Source of the DNA: Paenibacillus sp. HB172176
GTDB lineage: Bacteria; Bacillota; Bacilli; Paenibacillales; Paenibacillaceae
Direction: 5' to 3'
Length of the DNA stretch: 64,000 nucleotides
Assembly: GCF_011947265.1 (NCBI RefSeq)
Contig: NZ_JAATHD010000029.1
Location: 1 to 64,000 of the forward strand
Shown here: positions 1-9,147 of the stretch, piece by piece
Numbering within the stretch: the stretch's first letter is position 1
Layout of the letters: each line of letters begins with the position of its first letter
Position numbers and translations under genes: made by a program
Notes under the pieces: generated by a model
What the model saw: only the letters and a program-made list of their open reading frames with translations
Told to the model about the DNA's origin: nothing
Database searches by the model: none

Positions 1-321
<321 letters not shown>

Positions 322-387
322 GAAAGATTGACTTGCTCATTTCTTAACTAGCTTTTAAAAAACATGGATTTTGACGTGATCCATTTG

Positions 388-404
388 TTCAGTTTTCAAG
401 GAAC
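388..404 (-). promoter_or_regulatory. rRNA leader boxA-like antitermination element
   Basis: On the minus strand the leader reads GTTCCTTGAAAACTG, resembling the TCTTTGAAAACT element found ahead of 16S genes in Bacillales. It lies about 70 nt upstream of the 16S 5' end and downstream of both promoters, where NusB/NusE-type antitermination signals sit. Function is inferred from position and similarity. Confidence 0.55.
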
Positions 405-437
405 TTGTTGTTACGACTCTCGTCGTCACAAGATGAT

Positions 438-466
438 ACTTTATCATCTTCGAGCAGCTTCGTCAA
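438..466 (-). promoter_or_regulatory. rRNA operon promoter P2 (proximal)
   Basis: The minus strand carries TTGACG (461-466), a 17-nt spacer, and TAAAGT (438-443). This is a good sigma-A promoter about 120 nt upstream of the 16S gene. Together with the distal promoter it gives the tandem arrangement usual for rRNA operons. Confidence 0.7.
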
Positions 467-534
467 GCTTTTTTTCATTTCTTTTAGAAAGTGTAATTGG
501 CTTTGACGTTGATGTCCCCGAAGCGACAAGAAAT

Positions 535-563
535 AATATACCATAACAAAAAAATGAATGCAA
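535..563 (-). promoter_or_regulatory. rRNA operon promoter P1 (distal)
   Basis: The minus strand carries TTGCAT (558-563), a 17-nt spacer, and TATATT (535-540). AT-rich DNA lies just upstream (564-600), as expected for an UP element. The rest of the 322-669 gap holds the leader and the ligA terminator; no gene was seen in it. Confidence 0.65.
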
Positions 564-606
564 ACTATTTTTTGAGGCTTTTAAAAAACTCGTCCAAATA
601 CGGTTC

Positions 607-650
607 TAAACAAAAGAAGACGGCCCAGCATTGAACCAGGACCGTCTTCT
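607..650 (-). terminator. Rho-independent terminator after ligA
   Basis: Arms AGAAGACGG (read on minus from 650) and CCGTCTTCT (ending at 615) are perfect, followed on the minus strand by TTTGTTT. It sits 20 nt past the ligA stop and separates the pcrA-ligA transcript from the rRNA promoters. Confidence 0.85.
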
Positions 651-669
651 AACTTTAAGAAGATTTCAA

Positions 670-2685
670 CTATTCCTCGCCCAGCAATCGAAGCAGCTCC
701 GCCTCGTCGTCAATGACCGTGATGCCAAGATCACGCGCTTTGGTTAGCTTGCTTCCAGCGCTTTCCCCCGCAACGACGAAATCGGTTTTTTTCGAAACAC
801 TGCCCGTAATCTTCGCTCCACAAGCCTCAAGCCTGCGAGCTGCCTCTTCGCGAGTCATCGTCGGCAGAGTGCCGGTCAGCACGACCGTCTTGCCGCTGAA
901 CACACTATCCTCGCGCACCTCCGGCTGCTGCTCAGCTTCCGCCTTCACTCCGTAACCGCGCATACGTGAAATACTCTCTTGCATGACGGGATCCGCGAAG
1001 AAGCCTACAATACTCTCCGCTACAATACCGCCGATATCCGGCAAGCCGATCAGATCATCCGCCTTCGCGGACATAATGGCGTCAAGGTCCCGGTAATGAT
1101 CCGCGAGCATCTTCGTCGTGGCCTTGCCGGTATTCGGAATGCCCAGCGCGAACAGAAAGGCCGCCAGGTCTCGCTCCTTGGATTTCTCCAGCGCATCCAG
1201 CAGCTTCTGCGCCTTCTTTTCTCCAAATCGCTCCAGCTTGATCAGATCGTCGAAGGTTAAGGCATAGAGATCAGCAGGATCGCGTACCTCGCAGTCTGAA
1301 TAAAGCTGTTCGGCGGTCATAATGCTGAACGATTCGATATCCATGGCGTCGCGCGAGGCGAAATGCGTAATTCTGCCTATGATTTGAGGACGGCAGCCCA
1401 GCTTGTTGTTGCAGAAAAGATGAGCCCCCCGCTGCTCGAGCTCGGTACCGCAAGAAGGACAAGCCTCAGGAAAGACGATCTCTTCGCCGGGTTCGTCTCC
1501 GGCTTTCCCGAGAATTTCGGGAATGACATCATTCGATCTGCGAATTAGCACGAGTGATCCGAGCGCATGCTTTAGATTTTTGCGTTCAATGTCGCCGATA
1601 TTGTTCAAGGTGCAGTTCTGGACTGTGACTCCGGCGAGCTCGACGGCTGCGACTCGGGCGACTGGGGTTATTTTGCCAGTGCGGCCTACTTCCCAGGAAA
1701 CGGACTCCAGTATCGTTGTCGCTTCCTCCGCCTCGAACTTGTAAGCAACCGCCCAGCGAGGGAATTTATCTGTATAGCCCAGCGCTTCACGCGTTCTCAT
1801 GTCCGTCAGCTTCACCACGGCGCCGTCGATGAGATAGTCGAAGGATTCCCGCTTCAGGACGATTTCCGCCATCTCGGCCAGCACCTCTTCAATCGTATCG
1901 ACATACTTCACATACGGATTGACCTTGAAGCGATTGTCGCGCAGAAACTGCTGCATCTCCTGATGGTTCTCAAAGCTGACTCCGTCGGCAAAACCGATAT
2001 TATAGAAGAACGCGTCAAGCTTTCGCTCGCGCGTAACGGCAGGATTTAAGTTGCGAAGAGCTCCAGCCGCTGCGTTGCGGGCGTTCTTGAGCGGCTCGAC
2101 GGCGGTTTCGTTGTATCGAGCCAGCGTGGATAGGCCCATGATGCCCTCGCCCTGCACTTCAATAATGCCCTCGGAGAATGGAATCGTCAGAGGAACGGAT
2201 CGAATGGTGCGTACCTGGGGCAAAATGCCCTCTCCGACAACGCCGTTGCCCCGGGTGGAAGCCTCGATGAGCTGGCCGTCGTCATAGGTCAGGTTCAAGG
2301 TTAATCCGTCGAACTTCAGCTCGATCACGTAGGTCGGCTGCGGAAGCGGCTCTGCATCGGGGTTTTTGGCGTTGTAATCCCCCACCGACTTCTGCACGCG
2401 CGCATGCCAGGCGAGCAAATCCTCCTCGTTCTGCGCCTTGTCCAGACTCCACAAGCGCGCCCGATGCTTATGCGGCTCGAAGCCCTTCAGAAGCTTGCCT
2501 CCAACTCGGAGCGTCGGAGATTGAGGCAGCGTTATGCCCTCGGAGGACTCCAAAGCGACAAGCTCGTCATAGAGCTTGTCGTACTCGGCGTCGCTGATCG
2601 TTGGCTGATCCAACGTGTAATACTGATAATTGTGCTCTGTAATAAGAGCGATAAGCTCGTTCATCCGATCTGAAGCAGCGTTCAC
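670..2685 (-). CDS. ligA: NAD-dependent DNA ligase LigA
   Basis: Seals nicks in duplex DNA using NAD+, in replication (Okazaki joining) and repair. The 671-residue product has the full family layout: an Ia domain with the YxxxD region near residues 22-26, the adenylation motif ELKFDGL with catalytic Lys at about 124, an OB fold, a zinc finger (CPSC near 405 and a CNNKLGC cluster), helix-hairpin-helix repeats and a C-terminal BRCT domain (about 590-665). The start is GTG at 2685, preceded by GAGGAGGA at good spacing. It lies about 118 bp downstream of pcrA on the same strand and is followed by a strong terminator, so it is probably the last gene of a pcrA-ligA unit. Length is normal and nothing is missing. 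Confidence 0.97.
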   Translation of the reverse strand: MNAASDRMNELIALITEHNYQYYTLDQPTISDAEYDKLYDELVALESSEGITLPQSPTLRVGGKLLKGFEPHKHRARLWSLDKAQNEEDLLAWHARVQKSVGDYNAKNPDAEPLPQPTYVIELKFDGLTLNLTYDDGQLIEASTRGNGVVGEGILPQVRTIRSVPLTIPFSEGIIEVQGEGIMGLSTLARYNETAVEPLKNARNAAAGALRNLNPAVTRERKLDAFFYNIGFADGVSFENHQEMQQFLRDNRFKVNPYVKYVDTIEEVLAEMAEIVLKRESFDYLIDGAVVKLTDMRTREALGYTDKFPRWAVAYKFEAEEATTILESVSWEVGRTGKITPVARVAAVELAGVTVQNCTLNNIGDIERKNLKHALGSLVLIRRSNDVIPEILGKAGDEPGEEIVFPEACPSCGTELEQRGAHLFCNNKLGCRPQIIGRITHFASRDAMDIESFSIMTAEQLYSDCEVRDPADLYALTFDDLIKLERFGEKKAQKLLDALEKSKERDLAAFLFALGIPNTGKATTKMLADHYRDLDAIMSAKADDLIGLPDIGGIVAESIVGFFADPVMQESISRMRGYGVKAEAEQQPEVREDSVFSGKTVVLTGTLPTMTREEAARRLEACGAKITGSVSKKTDFVVAGESAGSKLTKARDLGITVIDDEAELLRLLGEE

Positions 2686-2803
2686 GAATGATCCTCCTCG
2701 ACATTAAGTTGATTTCTCATCTGCGGGCACAAGGGCACAATAAAGCAATAGTTGACGTTCATCGTTAAAATAGCGCTGCTCAGCCAGTTGCGATTGCGGA
2801 CGG

Positions 2804-5236
2804 CTACAGCTTCGTAATCGGAGCGAAGCCGGCAAGCAAGCGTTTGATGCCGACCGGCGCAGGGAAGGCAATCTGCAGCTCCATGTCGTTGCCGGTTCCC
2901 TTCACGGCAACGACGGTGCCTTCGCCCCACTTGCCGTGGGCAACACGGTCGCCTGGGGCGAAGCTGCCTCCGCCGGCGGAGGCGGCTCCGGCAGCGCCAG
3001 GCCCGGCCGGCGCTGCCCCGCCCCGCGCCGCGCGCGCGGCGTCGAGCGGCGAGCTGACGCGCACGCCGCTCTGAGGGCCGCCTGCGGCGGCCCTGCCGCT
3101 GCCCGCGCCGAAGCCGGGCGTGCGGCCAGCGCCGCTAGGCGCGGCGGGACCGCCGCCGCGGCCGGCGAAAGCGCCGCTTCGCGGAGCGCCGCCGCCGAAG
3201 CGGTCCTGGGCGGGGCGACCGAAGCCGCCCGCCCCTGCTCCACTGCCGCCGCGACCGCCGATCGCGGTCGACACGGCCTCCCTCACGCTTTCCGGGATTT
3301 CCTCCAGAAAGCGCGATGGCGGGTTCATGCCCGTCCGGCCGAAAATCGTCCGCATCCGGGCGCAGGTCAAGTACAGCCGCTCCTCGGCGCGGGTGATGCC
3401 CACGTAAGCGAGACGCCGCTCCTCCTCGAGCTCCTCGTTGTCATTCAGCGCGCGGCTGTGCGGGAAGATCGACTCCTCCATCCCGATGATGAACACGACC
3501 GGGAATTCCAGTCCCTTCGCACTGTGCATCGTCATCAGAACGATCGCGTCGTCATCCTTCTTCTCTTCCTCCTCGGCGTCCTTGCCCAAGGTGTCGATAT
3601 CCGCGATAAGCGCGAGATCCGTCAGGAAAGCGACCAGCGACTTGTCCTCGTTCCGCTCCTCGAACTCCTGGGTGACGGATAGGAACTCTTCAATATTTTC
3701 GACACGGGCCTTGGATTCGAGCGTATTCTCCCGTTGCAGCTCCAGCTTGTACTGAGACAATTCGATGACTTTCTCCGCCAGCTCATTGACCGTCAAATAA
3801 TCGACCATCGCCGTCAAATTATAGATAAGTCCGTAAAATTCGCCCAGCAGCGTTCGAGTCCGACCGTTCACATCCACCTCGCCGTGGCCCAGATCCGCCA
3901 GCACCTGATAGATCGACACGCCTCTTCGCGCGGCCTCTTCTTCCAGCTTGCCCACTGTCGTATCGCCAATACCCCGCTTCGGCACATTTATGATGCGCCG
4001 CAGACTGATATCATCGTCGGGATTCGAGATAAGCCGCAGATACGCAAGCAAATCCTTGATTTCCTTCCGGTCGTAGAACTTAATGCCGCCGACGATTTGA
4101 TACGGAATATCCGACTTGATCAGAATTTCCTCGATGACCCGGGATTGCGCGTTCGTGCGGTACAGAATGGCGTGATCCGAGTACCTCTTGCCCTTGCGCA
4201 CATTCTTCTGAATCTCGCCCGTGACGAAATATCCCTCGTCATGCTCCGAATCCGCCTGATAGAGCGAAATCATATCGCCCGGCCCCTGCTCCGTCCACAG
4301 CTTCTTCGGCTTGCGGCCCGTGTTAAGCTTGATCACCGCATTCGCGGCGTCGAGAATGTTCGAGGTGGAGCGGTAATTCTGCTCGAGCATGATCGTCACC
4401 GCGTTCGGATAGTCGCTTTCGAAATTAAGAATATTCGTAATATCCGCCCCGCGCCAGCGATAGATCGACTGATCGCTGTCTCCGACGACGCAAATATTCT
4501 GATGCTTGTCCGCAAGCATCCGGCAAAGCATATATTGCGCCCGGTTCGTATCCTGATATTCGTCCACATGAATGTAGCGGAACTTGTTCTGATAGAAGTC
4601 AAGCACCTCCGGCACTTCCTTAAACAGCCGAATCGTCATCATGATCAGGTCGTCGAAGTCGAGCGAGTTGTTGCTCTTCAGCTTCTTCTGGTAGAGCGCG
4701 TATACCTTGGCCACAATGCCGTCAAAATAATCCCCGACCTTCTCCTCGAACCGCTGCGGAGAAATCAGCTCGTTCTTCGCGCTGCTCATGGCGGCTTGCA
4801 CCGCCTTCGGCTCCAGCTTCTTCGTATCCATGTTCATTTCCTTCATGCAATTGCGGATAACGGAGAGCTGATCGGAGGAGTCGAGAATCGAGAAGTTCGA
4901 GTTGAACCCGATCCGGTCAATATCCTTCCTCAAGATGCGTACACACATAGAGTGGAAGGTCGACACCCAGATATCCCTGCCGGACGGGCCGACCAGCGCG
5001 CTGACCCGCTCCTGCATTTCTCTTGCCGCTTTATTCGTGAAGGTAATCGCCAGAATGCTCCATGGCGCTACTCGTTTCTTCTCTATTAAGTAAGCAATGC
5101 GATGCGTCAGCACGCGCGTCTTGCCGCTGCCCGCTCCGGCCATGATCAGCAGCGGCCCGTCCGTCGTCTTGGTCGCCTCCTGCTGCGGCGGATTCAGCTT
5201 CTTCACCGCTTCTTCAATATCAATTCGATTGAACAT
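2804..5236 (-). CDS. pcrA: ATP-dependent DNA helicase PcrA (UvrD/Rep family) with a long Gly/Ala/Arg-rich linker
   Basis: A 3'-5' superfamily 1 helicase, essential in Bacillales, acting in repair, replication fork restart and clearing of RecA or RNA polymerase. Visible motifs are Walker A GAGSGKT (about 34-40), DEYQDTN (motif II), GDSDQSIYRWRGAD (motif III), QNYRST (motif IV) and the late SAKGLEFP and GITRAEERLYL motifs. Residues about 655-760 are a low-complexity Gly/Ala/Pro/Arg-rich segment, and the last 48 residues form the Tudor-like domain that contacts RNA polymerase in B. subtilis PcrA. At 810 residues it is about 70 longer than B. subtilis PcrA, all of it in the linker, whose DNA (2960-3270) is strikingly GC-rich. 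The start has AAAGGAG seven bases upstream. It follows pcrB and precedes ligA. Confidence 0.97.
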   Translation of the reverse strand: MFNRIDIEEAVKKLNPPQQEATKTTDGPLLIMAGAGSGKTRVLTHRIAYLIEKKRVAPWSILAITFTNKAAREMQERVSALVGPSGRDIWVSTFHSMCVRILRKDIDRIGFNSNFSILDSSDQLSVIRNCMKEMNMDTKKLEPKAVQAAMSSAKNELISPQRFEEKVGDYFDGIVAKVYALYQKKLKSNNSLDFDDLIMMTIRLFKEVPEVLDFYQNKFRYIHVDEYQDTNRAQYMLCRMLADKHQNICVVGDSDQSIYRWRGADITNILNFESDYPNAVTIMLEQNYRSTSNILDAANAVIKLNTGRKPKKLWTEQGPGDMISLYQADSEHDEGYFVTGEIQKNVRKGKRYSDHAILYRTNAQSRVIEEILIKSDIPYQIVGGIKFYDRKEIKDLLAYLRLISNPDDDISLRRIINVPKRGIGDTTVGKLEEEAARRGVSIYQVLADLGHGEVDVNGRTRTLLGEFYGLIYNLTAMVDYLTVNELAEKVIELSQYKLELQRENTLESKARVENIEEFLSVTQEFEERNEDKSLVAFLTDLALIADIDTLGKDAEEEEKKDDDAIVLMTMHSAKGLEFPVVFIIGMEESIFPHSRALNDNEELEEERRLAYVGITRAEERLYLTCARMRTIFGRTGMNPPSRFLEEIPESVREAVSTAIGGRGGSGAGAGGFGRPAQDRFGGGAPRSGAFAGRGGGPAAPSGAGRTPGFGAGSGRAAAGGPQSGVRVSSPLDAARAARGGAAPAGPGAAGAASAGGGSFAPGDRVAHGKWGEGTVVAVKGTGNDMELQIAFPAPVGIKRLLAGFAPITKL

Positions 5237-5373
5237 GATTGGACTCCTTTGTTCGCCATTTTGTTCGCCTATTCACAGTTTAAAGAAGGACCGTAAACCT
5301 GTCAATTTCCCATTTCCGGCAAAAGCCCGACCCGGGCGGAGTCCAGCGTTCCGCCCAGGCTCCCGCGCTTCTC

Positions 5374-5412
5374 GAAAAAGAAAGCAGCCTTGGGCGTCTG
5401 CCCAAAGCTGCT
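5374..5412 (-). terminator. Terminator between pcrB and pcrA
   Basis: Read on the minus strand, AGCAGCTTTGGGC pairs with GCCCAAGGCTGCT across a four-base loop and is followed by TTCTTTTT. It lies about 100 nt past the pcrB stop, so pcrB ends here and pcrA likely has its own promoter in 5237-5370. Confidence 0.8.
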
Positions 5413-5508
5413 ATACTATCTCGCATGTATTTTACGATTCCATATGCCTCACACTATCCGCCCATTCGCATTCAGGAGCATGAACCCGGCCCTGTTTACT
5501 ATTTCATG

Positions 5509-6222
5509 TTATAAACGATTAATCCCGTCAACCTTCTTCACCGCGCCGACCGTTGCCAGAGCAGCCACCAAATCGACATACAACACATTCCCCACGACGA
5601 CCGTTTGCGCCAACGCCGCAGCCTCAGCCGCCTTCTCCGGTGAATCGATGCCGCCGCCATAGAACAGCTGCGCTCCGTTCACCGCCCTCTTAGCCGCTCG
5701 GAGCATAGCCATCTCGCCGAACCGTCCGCTATATTCGAGATAAACAACGGGCAAGCGCATCAGCCGATCCGCCATTCGCACGCACGCGACCAACTCCTCT
5801 TCCGTCAGCGCCGTCTTCGCTCCGGTAAGCTTCGCCGCTGTAGCCTCCCCGTTCAAAATAATATAACCCTGAGCCGCCGTCTCCTCCCACGGAACAAAGG
5901 AGCCATATTCCCGCAGACCTTCAAGCTGATGTCCGAGAATCCACTCCGCACGATCGGTGTTCAGCACCAGCGGCACGAAGTAGCCGTCGAAGCCGGGCAC
6001 CGCTCCATCCAGGGTGGAAACCTCCAGCGCGCAATCCACCTCATAGCGCCGGATGCGCGACATCAGCTCCACGGTATTTTCGAACGTCACGCCGCTCGAA
6101 CCGCCAACGATGATTGCGTCCGTGCCGGATAGGCAGACCGCCTCCAGCGCTTCATCGGATATATCCCTCTCCGGGTCCAGCTTGAACACATGCCGCCAAT
6201 GGGAATGCCAATTTCCATTCAT
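5509..6222 (-). CDS. pcrB: Heptaprenylglyceryl phosphate synthase PcrB
   Basis: Transfers a polyprenyl group to sn-glycerol-1-phosphate, giving the archaeal-type ether lipid precursor known in Bacillales. The 237-residue TIM-barrel product opens with the typical WRHVFKLDPERDISDEAL, then has the phosphate-binding IVGGSSGVT (about 37-45) and YGGGID (about 188-193) loops and YLEYSG near 158-163. Family length is 225-240. The start ATG at 6222 has GAGG eleven bases upstream, a little far. It is the first gene of the pcrB-pcrA-ligA cluster, an order shared with B. subtilis, and has its own terminator. Confidence 0.95.
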   Translation of the reverse strand: MNGNWHSHWRHVFKLDPERDISDEALEAVCLSGTDAIIVGGSSGVTFENTVELMSRIRRYEVDCALEVSTLDGAVPGFDGYFVPLVLNTDRAEWILGHQLEGLREYGSFVPWEETAAQGYIILNGEATAAKLTGAKTALTEEELVACVRMADRLMRLPVVYLEYSGRFGEMAMLRAAKRAVNGAQLFYGGGIDSPEKAAEAAALAQTVVVGNVLYVDLVAALATVGAVKKVDGINRL

Positions 6223-7084
6223 CTACTCGTACGCCTCGCTTTATCCTCACTCTTCAATAGCCCGTTCATATTAGCCAACCTCTCTATGCTAAGTCAGGGC
6301 GGGCAGACTGTCAACAGCACGGTCTGGAAGTACGCCGCCTGGAAGCACTCTCCCCTTAAATCAGGAAGAACTCTCCTATTGCGCTTAACCTGGACCATTA
6401 GGAATCTTTCCTTACCAACCTATTGGACCAGCATGCACTTTGCATTGGCAATCCACCGGCTTACCCGAATCCAGCATAACCGCCTACCGGACCCAACCGG
6501 CTCGCTTCCCCAGTTTGATCGTTAACAAAGGAGGGGAATTAGGAGCACTTGGAGCACTTGGAGGAACATTAGGAGGCTGCCGATTCATTGTGAGTCCGTG
6601 AGCATGTGGCCATTTGACCAAGGTGTGTCGCGCAACGCAATACGTGTAACGCAACACAAGGCGTGTAGCGTAACGGTCACCATTGACCGTAAGAAGCCGT
6701 AATCACGCCTAACGGGTATTTTAACGGTCGCGGATGACCGTAAGGGGAGGTAATGAGGGGGTTCAACCCTAATTTCTGACGCTAACGGTCAAATGCGACC
6801 CTTACATTCTGAAAATCGTGGATATCGTCGCGTAACGGTCGCGGATGTCCTTAAAAACCAGCTAGCGGTCTTCGAAAATGTCCTTTACCGTCGCAAGCAT
6901 TCATTTCCATCGAAATTTTATACGCTATAAGATGAATAAAAACGATACCGTCCATTATGAATCGACAGCCTCATTAAGAGCGTTAGGAGCATTAAATTCG
7001 TTCCTGAGCCAAAGGGATAATGAACAAAAGCCTGCCGACACACTTTCACCGCACAACTCATGGGAAAATTTTACTCAAATAAAA
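6223..7084. other. 862-bp non-coding region with dispersed repeats
   Basis: No convincing gene was found on either strand between the pcrB start and the end of the next minus-strand gene. Around 6541-6575 the motif GGAGCACTT occurs twice in tandem and is followed by related GGAGGAACATTAGGAGG. Around 6630-6670 variants of GTGTAACGCAACAC recur. From 6671 to about 6890 lie five copies of a degenerate palindrome (separate entry). The open frame over 6878-7255 has no ribosome site and overlaps the next gene. Confidence 0.7.
6671..6890. repeat. Cluster of five degenerate palindromic TAACGGTC repeats
   Basis: Copies begin near 6671, 6722, 6783, 6832 and 6863. The best copies read TAACGGTCGCGGATGACCGT and TAACGGTCACCATTGACCGT, so the two arms (AACGGTC and GACCGTT-like) are near-inverted. 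Spacing is irregular (about 51, 61, 49 and 31 bp) and the copies decay toward the right end. The intervening sequence is not conserved. This looks like an intergenic palindromic repeat family, not a CRISPR. Confidence 0.7.
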
Positions 7085-8668
7085 TCATTCATGCTTTTCT
7101 TTCTGATACGCATTCAGGAGCTGCAAGTCATGCGCCGCGCTCTCCCTACTGCCGATCCCATCAATCGCTGCGGCCGATGCCATCTTCTCGCGCAGCCGTT
7201 CCATCTCCGAAAGATCCGCTTCGGTCGGCTCTTGTATGCGCTCCAGATAGGCTAATGCCTTATCTGCGTCCGCTTCGCCCTTCTTCGTCCCTTCTTCCGT
7301 AATCCTCGCAAGAACACGCAGCGCATGAGGATCATTGCCTTCCCGTTCATAAGCCTGAATCGCTTCCTTGTACTTCCCGGCTACGACCAGACGGTCGCCC
7401 TCCTGCATACCTTCATCCCATAGTCGGAACAAGGGCATTCGCCGATCACCGCCCAGGAATGTCCCTCCCGAGCTCGACAGCTTCAATCCACGCTCATCAA
7501 AAGCATCCACCGACCACATGAACTCGCCGCCGGGATACGCCGGACCCAGCAAAGAATCCGGCGAATAGCCGATATTGCCTTCGGAGTCATAGGATCTTGT
7601 CTGTCCTATTTGTTGCGCGCGAAGTTCTTCGAGGGAGAAGACGGCTTCCGTACCTTCATAATCGCCAGGTAACGGACGACTGCCCGATCCAGAAACATCG
7701 CCGTCTCCATCTCGGATCAGAGTCACGAGGTTGATTCGGTAGAAGGCCGCCCCCTCGTAAGGCTCCCATTCGAAGCGAAGCACGTCGCCTGTTATCGTTT
7801 CCTTATTCGCGGGAGCCTTCGCAACGGCTCGCGGCAGGAAGTTGAAGTCGAATGCCGCCGCATCATCCGCACCCGCTACGACTTGCACGGTTTTCTCCTG
7901 CGGCTCAGACAGCGAATACGCTTCGAGCCTCGACGACAAGAGACCAACGCGCAGCTTATACTCACCCGGCTCGACGTCATAGAAGCGATATCGACCTTGC
8001 GCATCCGTTATCGTCATGGGATGAAACATGACAGGATTCGAGTCCCAACCATTGTCCTCCGCGGCCTGCAGCACCACATACGCATTCGGCTCTGCTCTTC
8101 CTCCTACCTTCAGCTCACCTTGAATCGATGGAGTCTCTCCCAGCCTCAACGTTCGAGATTCAAGAATTTCAATCCAGGCTTTCGCCTCCATTGCATTTCC
8201 GTCAGACCCGCTCAGATCCAGCTCTTGCCGGAATAATTCCTCGGCCCGATCCCAATCATCTACACGCAGATATAACCAGGCAAGCACATGCAGGAACCCG
8301 CTTGATCGCTCCAGCTCCCCATGCTCCGAGAGATAACCCTCAAGCAGCCCAATTCCCTCATCCAGATCTGCCTGTTCCTGATTCACGCCCACTACGGAAG
8401 AAGTCCCATAGCTGCCGTCTGCTCCTATGAATACATGATCATCTTGATAGAAATTATAGTCTTTATAGTAGTCGTAAGCGAAAGCTTGCGCTGCCCGCTT
8501 CCCATATTCGCTCTTCGGGAACCATTTCATCAGCTGCTGCTCATAGCCGTTATAATACAGAAGCGATGGCAGCTGGCTATATGCGAACCAGCCCATCCCC
8601 ATCAGGAGGAGGAGCCCCAGAACAGCCGCAAACGTCTTAATCTTCATGCGTATTCGCAAGCTGTTCAT
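7085..8668 (-). CDS. Membrane-anchored multidomain protein (TPR, carboxypeptidase-regulatory-like, FN3-like), third gene of an ECF sigma unit
   Basis: I do not recognise a named family. The 527-residue product has one N-terminal membrane segment (about 11-31) with most of the chain probably outside the cell. Next come helical repeat-like residues (about 95-170), a carboxypeptidase-regulatory-like beta domain (about 182-270, with TDAQGRYRFYDVEPGEYKLRV), an FN3-like stretch (about 285-400, with FEWEPYEGAAFYRINL), and a TPR-like C-terminus (about 415-495, with AGKYKEAIQAYEREG). The ATG at 8668 overlaps the upstream stop as ATGA and has GGGAGG seven bases before it; the ATG 15 bases upstream has no comparable site. 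The coupling to a sigma factor and a membrane protein suggests a sensor or effector at the envelope. That role is inference. Confidence 0.8.
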   Translation of the reverse strand: MNSLRIRMKIKTFAAVLGLLLLMGMGWFAYSQLPSLLYYNGYEQQLMKWFPKSEYGKRAAQAFAYDYYKDYNFYQDDHVFIGADGSYGTSSVVGVNQEQADLDEGIGLLEGYLSEHGELERSSGFLHVLAWLYLRVDDWDRAEELFRQELDLSGSDGNAMEAKAWIEILESRTLRLGETPSIQGELKVGGRAEPNAYVVLQAAEDNGWDSNPVMFHPMTITDAQGRYRFYDVEPGEYKLRVGLLSSRLEAYSLSEPQEKTVQVVAGADDAAAFDFNFLPRAVAKAPANKETITGDVLRFEWEPYEGAAFYRINLVTLIRDGDGDVSGSGSRPLPGDYEGTEAVFSLEELRAQQIGQTRSYDSEGNIGYSPDSLLGPAYPGGEFMWSVDAFDERGLKLSSSGGTFLGGDRRMPLFRLWDEGMQEGDRLVVAGKYKEAIQAYEREGNDPHALRVLARITEEGTKKGEADADKALAYLERIQEPTEADLSEMERLREKMASAAAIDGIGSRESAAHDLQLLNAYQKEKHE

Positions 8669-9147
8669 CGCGCATCCTCCCATCCCGTCGTCAAATCGCG
8701 CTTGAAGAATAAATTTCCATAAATTTCCTTAGTTTCGCTCGAAAACGCCGAATCCATTGCCACTTCATGATCATGATTCCGCAGCGGAATTGCGCTTGTG
8801 CCAGGAGAGACCTGTATTTGCATGAAATGTATGCCCACCGACACCGGAGCAGCCAGCAGAAGCAGAAGGAGGAGAAAGCCGACCGGCAGAGGAATCGATA
8901 TTTCGCGATTCCAGAAGGAAGGCTGCGGCTTGGCCCGTTGAAGTACCTCCCGCTTCATTCGATCATTGAACTGCAAAGGGGACAACTCCTTGTTAAGCTC
9001 CTCTCTCCAGCTTTCACTTCCTGTTTTACAATTGAATGCCCTCCTCGTTAGCCTTTCACGATTATCTGCGTTTCTGTCATAAGCGCGATTTTTGCTCACT
9101 TTGGCAGGTTTGCCCGCCATTCCGTTTTCATCCGAGCGATTGCCCAT
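8665..9147 (-). CDS. Single-pass membrane protein, probable anti-sigma factor
   Basis: The 160-residue product has a basic and polar N-terminal half, presumably cytoplasmic, one membrane segment at about 86-106 (rich in Leu), and a short outer tail. It overlaps the sigma factor gene by 20 bp, and its ATG has GGAGG eight bases upstream, placed inside the sigma coding sequence. That arrangement and topology are typical of anti-sigma factors of ECF sigma factors. However, the zinc-binding HxxxCxxC signature of the ZAS class is absent, so the assignment rests on context. It also overlaps the following gene by four bases. Confidence 0.75.
   Translation of the reverse strand: MGNRSDENGMAGKPAKVSKNRAYDRNADNRERLTRRAFNCKTGSESWREELNKELSPLQFNDRMKREVLQRAKPQPSFWNREISIPLPVGFLLLLLLLAAPVSVGIHFMQIQVSPGTSAIPLRNHDHEVAMDSAFSSETKEIYGNLFFKRDLTTGWEDAR

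Noticed and set aside
3734..5089. Long plus-strand open frame (451 codons) opposite pcrA
   Set aside because: It mirrors the well-supported pcrA codons, has no family motifs and no ribosome site; typical antisense shadow in GC-rich DNA.
6671..6890. CRISPR array
   Set aside because: Repeats are short, degenerate palindromes with irregular spacing (31-61 bp); no cas genes.
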